Below the pieces are notes generated by a model. That model saw only the letters and a program-made list of their open reading frames with translations. It was not told where the DNA came from and did no database searches. The translations under genes were made by a program, and so were the position numbers. Shown here in pieces: positions 12,418-24,500 of a stretch of 64,000 bases of DNA. Source of the DNA: Salvator merianae (Eukaryota; Chordata; Lepidosauria; Squamata; Teiidae). Location: positions 851,658 through 915,657 of the forward strand of contig QVOM02000053.1 in the NCBI GenBank assembly GCA_003586115.2. The letters are read 5' to 3'. Every line of letters starts with the position of its first letter. The stretch's first letter is position 1.

Positions 12418-12570
12418 TCAGAGTTCTGTAATGTGCATTGGGTACCCCGGGGGGGGATGCGACGGTACTTTCATCCCAAGCCGCTGCATGTGACAACTGT
12501 GGCAGAGTAGGTGTCCCTCTAAAGGGTAGCAACGGCGGCCCTCCTCATCGTTGAGCTGAAGTCCACAGTC
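12418..12570 (-). CDS. WTIP: WTIP coding exon 8 (end of LIM3, C-terminus, stop)
   Basis: Encodes [20 protein letters not shown] through the HITEL terminus and TGA. It carries the last LIM3 ligands (C526, C547, C550) and a proline-rich tail that ends in a class I PDZ-type ligand. The acceptor is TTGCAG. Confidence 0.94.
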   Translation of the reverse strand, partial: DCGLQLNDEEGRRCYPLEGHLLCHSCHMQRLGMKVPSHPPPGYPMHITEL

Positions 12571-15500
12571 CTGCAAGGAAGAAGGTGGCAAAGAGGTTGG
12601 GGTGACTGCGGCTATGGAAACTGTGGTAAGAACAAGAAAGGGTATTTCTGCTGGCAACAGTGCAATGAACTGAGGAGGACGGAGTGGGTGGATCTGTTTC
12701 CAGACACATGCCCCTAGGGGGCCCACCCAATGGAATGCATCCTCCAAGGGTAAGCGCCCACAGGCCTCTGGGGAATTCCAAGTCCATATTGCTGCAGAAA
12801 TAAACTAGGTAATAAGAGGAGCAATGACCCGAGTGCGTATATTGCTGATGGAGTTTGTCCTTTCTTGCATTGGGCCTGCTTAGGTCTTCTGCCCATACCA
12901 CAATGCACCCCAGAAATTTCTAATTTAAGGGTAACATTGAAAAGATTAAAAATACATGTTGTTTTTTTTAAAATTGCAGTAACACATAAGCAGCCCTTTC
13001 ACAGATTACAAATGCATCTGGCTTCCTTCCACTAGACAGAACAAGATATCCAAAAGGAAAGTGGGGGCCCTGATGGTCCATCAAATGGTCCTTCTAATTC
13101 AACAGCAAGACCTCAAAACTTCAAAATATTGCCAACCATTTTCAGGCTATATCGAGCATTGTAAGGAAATGCACTATCTGCACCATCCTTTCTGTTTATT
13201 TCTTTCCTCCTGGGCAGGAAGAGGGGACCCCGAACTTTGTGGTTGTCCTCAGAATCCTCTTCAGACCCTTCCCTCTTGGTCCCTCCCAGACCAAGAGGAA
13301 AAAGCCTGCCTTAATCCAACACGACAAAACAGTCAACCAGAGAATGAGCAGTTCTGACATTTACCTCACAGTGGTAACATTCTACATGGTAATCTCTGTC
13401 CATCGATACCACTCGAATGGTCTCCTCAGAACCCTGAAGGCAACAAAAGAAGGCTGTCAGTGTAGCAATATTCTGCCATTCTTCTCCTCAAGATAAACAT
13501 ACCCTCAAAGGTACCCTCACATCAGCATACAATCTGTAGGCACAGGATGCAGAAAAAGCTCCGGGCCAGAAAAAGCATTCTGGGCCAGGAATGTGGTGGG
13601 CAGTCTGAGCATGAGCATGCTGGTGGCCATCCATGTGGTGGCTGGTCCGGACAACCTAGCTTCGAAGCCAGGGAACGTGAACTTTGAGGCCGGCTCTGAG
13701 CATTCCAAAGGACTAGGACCGGAAGTTCCTAGCCTCGGAGCCACTGGGGAATCCATTTTGGCAGTGTGCTTTGGTGTGCCACCAAATGAGTTCCCCAGTA
13801 GTGGGGAACACAGAGGCACACCTTCTGCGTCCCTGTGTGTTCCAGAATGAGGCCATGCTGGTCTGCTGGCAGTCCTTGATATCAAGGTCTCCTGGTGGCC
13901 CAGGTCAAGGGTCCCTTTTCTGGATTACGCTCCGTCCTATGCAGACCAAGTGTACCAGTGATGGGTGGAGCCTCACAGGTACGCAATAATGTGTGGACCG
14001 ATGAAGCTCAGAAGTGGACTCTGCAGCCCCTCTGTGCCAAGCTAAGCTACGTGCAGAAAAAGCCTTAGGTAACGGAGCAGTATTAAAGTCTCAGTAAAAC
14101 ATAAACATTAATGTAAAATTTCATACCTGTGCTGGCAAAATTGGCTGGTTACAGGAAGCGCACTTTGGTGCAAAAACCCTAGAACGGATGAGAAATTATA
14201 TCACACACTGGCTTAAAGAAAGCAGTAAAGAGGACGGGGAAGACAGGGTGGAGGCATTTAAATTAAAGGCTGCTGTGTTGAATTCAGGAGCCCGGCCAAA
14301 ACAGTGTCCTGGACGGTATGTCCCCTTTCAAACACGCTGCGTAGAAGGCTCTGCTGTCCTTATTAATAAATCCAGATACACAGAACACTGACAAGAGAAG
14401 ACAGAAATCCTCAGCTTAAACATCCTGATTTTTCCAAATATCAAGAGCAGGCAAACCCTGATGAATTAAAGCTGGGCCCTCAGACCTCTCCCCTTGGGTG
14501 GTGCTCTGTAATGGGGGGAGGGGGCGTCCTTTACTGCGTGCAGGCGCAGGTCCTCTTCCTCCCCCCCCGCCACAAGCGCGCTGCGTTTCTCACGTGTGAT
14601 AGTCCTTCACACAGTATATGTTGTTCTCCACGTCCACAGTGAACGGAACTCCGTCCAGACATTCATTGCACACTACGCAGCGGAAACAGCCGGGGTGGTA
14701 GGACTTCCCAAGGGCCTGCAAAATCTGAAAAAAAGAACCAAGCTCCATGAGAATCAAAGCGTGTCCTCCTTCTATGAACTGCAATTCTCAAACAAAAGGA
14801 TTTTACAGCCTGCTGTAACTGCAGGGTTGCGGGTCTGTCAAAAATCCTCAAATATTCAAGCTTTTAGTTCAGTGAAAAAGCAAGGCCCAAGGGCTGAATA
14901 TGTGTAGAAAGCCAAAGAGAACTCGTTTGGCAAAGGCTGGGGGGGAAAACAGGGAAATCTGTGCAAAATCTTTTAGGCATCTTGTTTTTCTAAAGTTTGC
15001 AGTTTTTTAAAGAAGTGTTTAAACCCCAACTTTCTTTCCTTCCTATATGGACTCAAGGCGATAAGTGACATTTCCAGGCGATCATCTTAAGCCCACGTGG
15101 CCCCAGGGCAAGGAGAAAGCCACTGTCCTACAAAGTTGCTGATCCCCAGCTGAGGCCGTTTTCTATCTCCTAATATCACTGGGGCTTCCAGGCGGAGCTA
15201 CTCAGGGCTCATCCTTCTCTCCCCGCTAGGCTGCATCCACAGGGCATAAAAAGTGCCTCCCTGGAAGCCCCACCTGTGGGTCGCCCAGATGGACTCGCCC
15301 CTGCTCCTAAGCAACCGGAGAGCCCAGAGAGTCATTCTTCCTGCATGGTGGGATAAACAACATACAAGGGCAGTTGGACTGGTGTATTTTGCCCCCCCTC
15401 TGGCGCCAAGTGGAAGCAGCGAGTGGGAGGACTTGACTTAACCGAAGCCATTTTCATTTCTCTGGTGGACCAGAAGTATGGTTGAAAGTCAGCCATTTTT

Positions 15501-18500
15501 GGTCCACGGGAGAACTGCCGGAGGCAGCTGCAAGAAGAGTTCCCTCTCCCAGCTGCATTCTGGGTACCACGCTGGGTAAATGACCCTTGCACCTCCCACT
15601 GCCACGGCTGGCCCTTTTGAGGACCATGCAGCTGCATACGGGAGGCAGCTCCCTGCATCCACATCCAGCCAGAGTGGGATACCCGCACACCCATGTCCAC
15701 ACGCACACCCTCCAAATGCATGTCCTCTTACCATTTCCATGATGAGGTGTCCACAAATGAAGCACTTGTCTGCCGTTTGCTGAAATCCTGAATACTGTTC
15801 AGAAGAGAAGAAGGGAAAGGTACATGAATAATTGTGTCGATCTTTTTTGTTCCTCTTGCATCAGCTCATGGCTTTGCCACACAAGATTTCCCTGGAATAA
15901 AGACAAGGTAAAACTGCCAACTCTTTCTGAATGTGATCCAAACTGGAATCCTGAATGAAAATGCCACCAAGCAGGACACCAGGGAAGTGATGGCTCTGAT
16001 ATTCTCAAGCAAAACTGCCCTCTGATTTTATCACCCGGATAATCTCATCCTTCCCTATAAACACTGTTGGGAAGAGGCTGTCTTCCAAAATCAGCAGGCA
16101 GCAACTCCACAGGTAGGTGACGCAGCCAAACCAGGGAGACATCAGAAGGAGGTGCAGCCAGGAAGCCCAAGAGCCAAAAGTTGGCACTTGTAAATGGGAC
16201 TAATCATCGCCACGTAAAGCAGACATGATGGGCCAATGATGCACGCAACCAAATCACAAAGAGATCACAAGGTTCTCATCCCTAGTTGCAGGACATTAAG
16301 GGATGCTCCAGACGACCAGGGGACACATAAAAGCAGACGAAGCTCCCATGGCCCATCTAGTCCCGCAGTCTGTTTTCCTAGGGGCCAACCAGCTGCATAA
16401 GGAGGACAGAGCAGCACACAGCCTGCCCTGTTCACAGTCTGCTGCCACCTGGCCTTCGGAGGCAGGTTGTGGCCTCCTATGACCAGAGGCAGATGCACTG
16501 CCCTCGGGGCTCATAGCCACCAACTACAGACAAAAAAAGCAGACTGTTGTGTCTTCTTTCCAGACTGAAAAGCATTTTGGTCTAGAAAGGAGGGGAGTAA
16601 GAGGAATCGCCAAGTTTATCCAGAAGTGCCAGCATTTCCTGATTGTGGCTAGTTATAATTCTAGCAGTTCAGCCGCCAATACTGTAATGAGAGACTGGTT
16701 TTATTTATTTTATTGTTTATTTATTTGCTAGATTTCTAAAGCTGCTTAATATAATCTCAGCCTTTAAAACAGGCTGGCAAGATTCGCCAACTTCTCCAAA
16801 ACTAGGCAGGCATTTGGGGGTCTCATAGGTTTTGCACAACTAACTATACTGCCTACTACACGGCAGGGGCGCCTCAGCTGTGCCCCCCCAGATGTTCCTG
16901 AACTACAGCTGAGGAAAGTGATGAGACCTGCCATTTGGGAACATCTGGAGGGCTACAGCTGAGAACCCTTGCTCCACGTAATCCCAGTAAGTTAATGTTT
17001 GAATCCTTATTTGCTACAGGGTGGACTTTACCACCACCCACTTCCACCCAGTGCAAATACAGCGGCACCCGCCTGCCCCCTCCCCCCAGGCAGAAGAGTC
17101 ACCCCACTGTTGACACATTACGGCTCTGTCAATAAAGCCCTAAGTCCAGGACCGACATCTGTGTATTCAAATTCGCCTGGGGCTGCTTCCGCACTCTTTC
17201 TGGTTTTCTAAATGAAGCGCACCGCTGCCCAGGCAAGGGACGAGGTGCAGGGCAAAGGCAGGGAGAAAGGGGCCCTCTTTGGAACCTAAGAGGAGCCCTG
17301 CTGGATCAGGCCACGGCCCATCTTATCCAGCATCATGTTTCATGCATAGCCTGCCCATTGCTTCTGGGCATCTCACGCAGAAGATGAAGGCAAGACCTTC
17401 ACCTGCTCTTGACTCCCTGAAAATGGCCTTCACAGGCATCCTGTCTGTCTCTCCAGCCTGGAGGTGGTACCTCAGCATCCGTTCTAGTAGCCATGGGTAC
17501 ACCTGTTCTCCATTAACTAAGAGGAGCCCTGCTGGATCGGGCCATAGCCCATCCAGTCCAGCATCCCGTCTCACCCAGTGGCCCACCAATGCTTCTGGGC
17601 ATCTCAAGCAGAAGACAAAGGCAAAACCTTCACCTGCTCTCGACTCCCTGCAAAGGGCCTTGCGAGGCCTCCCGCGTGTCTCCCTGCGAACCGCCCTGGT
17701 ATTTTCACAAACTGTCGATGATGAACGAAAGGAAATGCAAAACATCTGTGCCATGCCTAAGCAGGTCCAGGAGAATTTCCAGCAATGCGTAGCTCCATTT
17801 GGGTCTTGCCTGTGGTCCCTGAAGTTTGAGATAATCCTGTTTAGTCTTCAGGTCTCAAGAGGCTTAGCCGAAGCAGCTAATGACCGAGAGAATTACAGAC
17901 CAAATAAAGCGCTTTAGCACTGCAAAGCCCAGATGTTTTAAGGGCGGAGCTGTAAGAACCGAGCTAACCCCCAAAAGGCCCATCAGATGCTTCAGCAAGG
18001 AGATTCTCCTGGAGGTAAGAACCTGACACCTGTATCTCTAACGCCCAGCAGCCGACCCTGTAAGGAACGCACAGGGCACCTCTGCTCCGTTCTGTTCTTT
18101 CCTTTCCTTCTCTGTACTCCAGCAAGAAAACCACGTTGCACCAATCACCAGAGGCACCCTCTGGCTGCTGCAGTCACCATCTGGTCAGTACGTTTCGGAA
18201 GGCCACGACCTTTTGAGTCTGATGGGGGAACAGGTGGGAAGATCCAGGCACGGCAGATGGGAAAGGATTACCAAAGGAAAAACCCGGCTAATTCTTGAGT
18301 CCCGTCACCATCAATTTAACTGAACCATCTGGCTGTCATTTGATAAGGAATGCAAAGGGCCATTTATCGATTAACGGGGCAAAACTCTCGAAGACCTGAA
18401 CGGCCTAATGGGCAAGTTCAAGCAGTGGCGGCCGGCGGCTTTAAGCCCGGGTGTTCAGGGCCCCCCTGCGAATCGCGCCATGGCTGTCGGTGGGGACTCC

Positions 18501-21500
18501 GTACTGCTTCAGCGTGGGAACGCCATGCTGCCCACTGTTGCTCCAGACCTCCCCTGGCCCAGCTGGCCGCACGCTTCGCAGACCCAAGGCTGGAGACGGG
18601 GGAAGCTGCATTTTCAGGCTGCGTCTCCCCTAAGTGTCAAGCTTCTGAAAGCTCCAACTGCACGCCTGATTCAAACCACACGGCTTCCAAAACCCCGTCG
18701 GCCCCCTTCAAGCCAGAACCAGCCGCTCAAAATGCAAAGAAGAGCCAAACTCGAGGGCTAGAGCCACGAAAGGCTGGCAGACTCTTCCAGCCCTCGGGCT
18801 GCAGCTGTGCTTTCAGGGCGGACCTTGTGGCCAGGCACACACAGAGGCACATCTGTGGAAAGCATCTTCTGAACCTGCTGCCAGGATCAACATGGGTTTA
18901 CTTGGCTTGAAAGGCAGGCGGGTGGAGAGACCCAAGCCATTCTTGATTAAAAATAGCCATCCACATTTCCTCTGCCGCCCATTACACTGCAATTCATCAA
19001 CAAAATGGAGCAAGACAGTCTGGCCAGGATTATTCCTGCCATCGGAAGACTGCCTTGTATGGAGCCAAGCTATTCCTCCACCTGCCCTGATGGTGGCGCT
19101 ACAGTGCTTCATTATTGGCTATTTCCAGACTTTCTCCTCCGAGTCCAAGGTGGCTCTTTTTGGACAGCTGGTTCAAAACCTCCAAGACGTGATTACTAAA
19201 AAGAATGGGATGAAAATATAGACTTTGATTGACTTTGAACACATTTTAAGGGATACGCTAACAGCCCTCTGCTAAAATGGATTTTTTCCATACCTGCGGA
19301 ATTTTGCCTTCAGATTCTATTCAAGTGCAAGAAATGCAAGCAAACAGACTTCAGTTAGTTTGTACCTGATCTAGTGGCTGCAGGTTAAATTCTAAGCAAT
19401 GTCTGGCATCCACAATGTAAACATGTGTGAACATGTCAGATCAATATACGATTGGGTATCTTTTAAGTCAGGATCCAAAATTTACTAGGAAAATTGCTTT
19501 TTTTGTTTGTTTAAGCTTTATACAAAGCCCAAGGCTTGATTCCAGTTTGCTGTTTCTGTAGCGGGAAATCTGGACACCTTGTACTGTAACTGTAATGAAT
19601 GTATTTGGTCTGAACATGCCCTTTTTGCAAAGTTTTGATTAAGGACCAGCACTTGTGCAGTACGTACTGTGTATAATATTTTTCGTAATTCCTTTAATTA
19701 TTTGTTATTACTTGCAGATAACTTTGGAAGATGGAAAATGATTTCCCCTCTCAAAATAAATATGAATAAATACATAGTTTGCTATCTCTATGGCTCCTTT
19801 GCATAGTTTGCTATCTCTATGGCTCCTTTGCTATTCTGCCACTTTTGCGCCGTTTGATTTGTGATGCCTTTGGCCAAAGAAAACCAAGCCTGACATTCCG
19901 TGCCTGCTGTTAGAAGGCGTCGTGATTATCTCACACAATTCTTCTCCTCTGTCAGCGCCTGAAACTCCCTTGCGGAGAGCCTGCAATTAAAACTAGCAGC
20001 TCAAGGGCGGCTGAGGGATGCTACTGCCACCTCACCTGTAGGCCACGCCAAGGCCAGGAAATGCACCTCTCGCTATAGCCAGTAGGATCAAACCTGGAAC
20101 GAGCCAGCGATGCCGCTCCTGCCGAAAACTGCAATGGGGCATCCTACCCATCCCAAACCGCACCTTCTCACAGCCTACAGAAAGGCAATTTGCTTTCATT
20201 CCGCATATCCTAACTGCACAGAACACCGGAAGCCCCGATGTCTTACTTACTAGGAAGTCTTCTTCACAGTAGACCTTTCCGTTGACGTTGTAAAAGGCCT
20301 TTCCCCGTAGTCTTCTTCCTGTTGGAAAGAGCGCAAGGTCAGGTGCCCGCCCAGTACTTCACGCAGGTCCCCATAAACGAGAGGGGCGCTAGGCCTCTGC
20401 GCCCCCTGGCCCGTCCTTCCAGGCCATTTTGCAGACCGGGACACCGGGACTAAACCACTTGCAGTTTAGCTGCAAGATGCAGTGATGACCTACACTGCAA
20501 CGTTTTCTTTCCACAGCAGTGTGGCTCTCAGATAACCCTTGCTTAGACACAGGAATCTTGGAAAGCTTTGGCCACAGTCCTTTGACAGGTATTTTGAGCT
20601 GCTCAATGGCTGCTTTTGTTATCTACCTGCCTTCGCTATTTAATTTGTATCCCCTCTGAGTCGTTTACAGGTACAGAAAACATTTAAAAGGCGACAACAG
20701 CAAGGGAAGTAAAGAACGAGAAGCAAGGGTAGCATATCTGAAGAGTATATAAAGGGGATTTCAGGTGCTCTTCTCTCACTATTCTGTTGGGAGCCACCAC
20801 TAAAAAGTTCCCTACCTGCAGAGTTTTGATTGGTGGCATACCACCTGAAAGTGCCTCTCAGAATGAACTTAGGGTGTTTTTTGTTTTCAAACAAGTTAGA
20901 AATTGAACGTGAACAACCATTTGTTTGACTGAATGGTTCACCACGAACCAAACATGATTTTGACTCATGCACACCACCGGTGATCACTCGGGGATTTATT
21001 TAAACTCAACACCTGGATTTAACACCTGTTCTGATTCAAAACTGTTAATTCTTCCCAGACAAGCAAGAAAAATAACCCATAAGGGTTGTCCCACTGAGTG
21101 TATTAAATATAGTTTCCAGAAGGGAAAGAAGAAAGAACTTGGATATTAGAAACTCACGTTGACTTAGCATGGCAGTTCATGGCACAGAACTTGGCAAGGG
21201 CATAAAGAGGCCCCACGGAGTTCACTTCACCTGACCTGCACCTAAAGGCGCCTCAAACGGGGGCATTAATCAATATTAGTAAACTCTCAAAATCTGGACG
21301 GGTTTGGTCCTTAGAAAATACAGTGAATATCAACTTTACAAGTTTTTAACCCCTATCCCTATGGAGAAACGGGGGTTGAGAGAGCAGTCGTTCGGAATGT
21401 GGACAGCGCCCTGGGGATCCTCGGGTCCTTCCAACCTGCCTCTCCCCCGGGGAACAGCTCCCTTTCGCACAGCTTAATCCTGGCTCTATCCAAACAACCT

Positions 21501-24500
21501 GGAAGGAGGTGCCGTCTACGGTACCGATCAAGAGCTGCAGGCTCAGCCTGCCTTCCTAGGGCCCGTTCCCCTGGCTGTCCCTCACGACCCTCAACCTTAG
21601 CAAGTTGTCGCGAGGCTTGCGGAACAGTCCTGGCCCCGTGTCTCCCGCGTCCAGCCCGGGCGGGGGGGCAGTACGGAAGGAGGGCTTTCTCTCACGACGA
21701 CGGGGCGAGGCCCGACTTCTGCAGCCATCTGCAGCCGCTTCCCAAGGCCTTTTGTTGTCATCTTGCACTATAAATCTTCTGCCAACGGTCGCAAAGCCAC
21801 TGGAATTTGGGTGACATCAAAGACGTTTTGCTTCGGCTGCAGGGTGGGGAGCAGAAGGGAAATGGCAGGCCGACTGACTAACGCGTCCCTCCGGCTCACT
21901 TGAAAGCCCGGCTCTTTCCCCAGGCTCTGCCCTGCCCTGCAGCGGCTTGCTGGGATTCTGCGCCCCGGCGGGGGGCAGCGTAACCCCCATGTCAGGGGAA
22001 AGGAGCCGGAGGGGGGGGAGGCGGAAAGAGAGGCGCAGGCCGGCTCCTTTAATAGACAAAAACGGCGCACGTCTGCTCCGCGCAAGTTAATGAAGAGGAG
22101 CCGGTCGTGCTCCCCGGTCCGCGCTTCTCAAAAACATTCGCAATTAAGAAATCGTTCAGGCGCAGGCTTCTGCAACCGGAGGCGGGCGGGCAGGCGTCTG
22201 CTTCCGCCTCCCTGCCCTCGGACATCCGGCATGCAAGCTGGATGCAGGAAGAACCCATCTTGCTCCCCCGGACGGGTTCCATCCAGGCAGCTGAGGGGCT
22301 GTGACTGTCCCCAAGACTCTGCCCTGCCTGGAGGACACAGGTGGACGGCAGGCCCCTACTCCAGAAGACAAAGCAGAATCAGGCACAGGGCAGAAAGGGC
22401 CCCAGGCGCCTCCGTATTCCTTGCTCTGGACCAGCTGCAGGACGGCTGTCAGGTCCATGGGCAAACCAGAACAGGGACCCCTTGGGGCGCTTCTGGGCTG
22501 GTGCCAGTCCAACGCAGACTAAGCACAGCAAGGAGGCACTTGGTCTGGGCCACTGACCAAGGGCAGGAAGGGCCTACGACTCGCACGCGCCTTGCTTTTT
22601 AATTCCAGGGGACCCAGGCATTCTGGGAGAAACAGACATCAAAGCTAAAAGATGGTTGTGAACCGAAGGACGGGACGGCTTGACCGAAAAACCAAGTCGA
22701 GTCAGATGAAGCACGGAATGTTTTCTTTGCTGATCTTTGTGCCTTAGAAGAAATCACACAGATTAAAGGAAAGACAATGATTTAATAAGCAAGTCAGAAC
22801 ATGCAATTTCTCCAGTGTCTTGCTACTTTGAAATTTTCTAAACTGAAGCGAAGATGCTCCCGGGGGTGAGGGTGAGGGCTGGAGAAACTGAAGGAGCAGT
22901 GTGTGTTGCGTGTGTGTGTGCTGTTTTGAGTGCCAGCACTCAACTCTGCAAACTGTGGCAAACTGCATTTGGATGCATTACAGAGCAGAAAACTCAAGGG
23001 TGCCAATCCACACTCCCCCCTCCCTCTTCCCAGTTTGCTGGCAGCTGATGCGTATTCTGTAGTGAGCTGCATGTTTTCGGTAATAAAGAATTCCAACCCA
23101 TTAGGAATATAAGAGGAGCCCTGCTGGATTAGGCCACAGTCCATCTAGTCCAGCATCCTGTCTCACCCAGTGGACCACCAACTTTTCCTGGGCATCTCAA
23201 GCAGTAGATGGAGGCAGAACCTTCACCGGCTCTCCACTCCCTGCAAAGGACCGTCAGAGATGCCCAGGCATAAATGCCACAGGCAGAGTACAGCCCATCT
23301 TTGGAAACTCTACCAAATGTTGAATATGCAAAGGTGGAGACCAGTATATGTATGCATTTCACTGTCTCCGCACCGTTCAGGAGGTGTGGGGGAAGAGATT
23401 AAATCCTGCAGGAATTGCGACTGCGTTTGCCTCTTCGAAAATCAGATACCAGGCAACCCAAACAACTTCCCGGCCAGATGCTCAGTCTTGTAACACCAGG
23501 TATCTTGTACGGATTCTTTGCCACACAACTTCGCTGGTGCCCTTGTGTCACAAGAACTCCGGGGGAAAGGGGTGCCTGCCTTCTCTTGTGGTTTTGCCTG
23601 CATGGAAACCTTGGCACAGCAACCTTGCTCAACGGGTTTTCGGGACAGGCAGGATGTGGCTCTCTGTTTCACACCTGCCCAGGTATCTAAAGAACAATAG
23701 CTCATTTTGCAATGCCAGGCTACAGAATTCCTTTCAAGAGCAGCACACACAGACTGGGCATTTAGGAGACACGGGCATTAACCCACTACATTGCTAAAAC
23801 CCCAACGGCTTCGGCACAGGTAACAAATTTAGCAGCCTGGAGAAGTGGGTAATTATTAGCTTAGAGGCAGCCCGTGTCATCCTGAAAAGGCAGAGACGCC
23901 GACACGCGACACGCGTCACGCGGCCCGTCTGCCCCTCTGCCAGAGATCTGCACAAAGGGAGAGGCATCCTCAGGCTGCGCAGGTCGCGGCGTTCCACGGG
24001 AAATCCTGTCTGAATTGTGGAGGAGGCAGTCAAGGGGACTTTGCACGTAACCGGCGCAAGCAGCGCGCAACCCGCAGCTTCTGTACGTTGTCAGCAAAGA
24101 GGGAAAGACAAGAGCTGGAACCATTTGCTGTCATTCCCGTTCGTCTCTTGGCCCAGGGGAAATGGGCCTGAACCCTGAGTCGCCTGACCGCCTCAAATTC
24201 CTTCCACCCGTGGCCTGGGGCAGCCTCCGGCTCTGGCCGTGTTTCTGCCCCCTGCCCCCACCATTCCCAAGCCCCTGGTATTCTGGCTCAGGGCGATGGG
24301 AAAGTCTTAAAATAGCCGGGGGCTGTCAGATCAACAAAGGCGCCCCAGACATTTAAGGACCAGAGGTTTCCTTTTTTACTTCTCCCCCTGCACAAATTGA
24401 GAATTGAAACTGCCCAAACTTCCTTCTCCTTCTTTCACCTTTTTTAGACCTGAAAACAGACCCCCTCCCCCACTTCCAGGAGAAAGGCACTTATTCTGCG

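Larger units (their letters stand above)
12571..20250 (-). other. WTIP: WTIP introns 3-7 (12,571-20,250)
   Basis: Intronic DNA between coding exons 3 and 8. It holds the palindromic MITE-like repeat at 16,866-16,975, the LINE-tail pair at 17,288-17,690, a GC-rich repeat copy at 18,435-18,480 and a 29-bp tandem duplication at 19,773-19,830. No nested gene was recognised. The 85-codon open frame at 13,593-13,850 on the + strand has no recognisable similarity. Confidence 0.7.
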
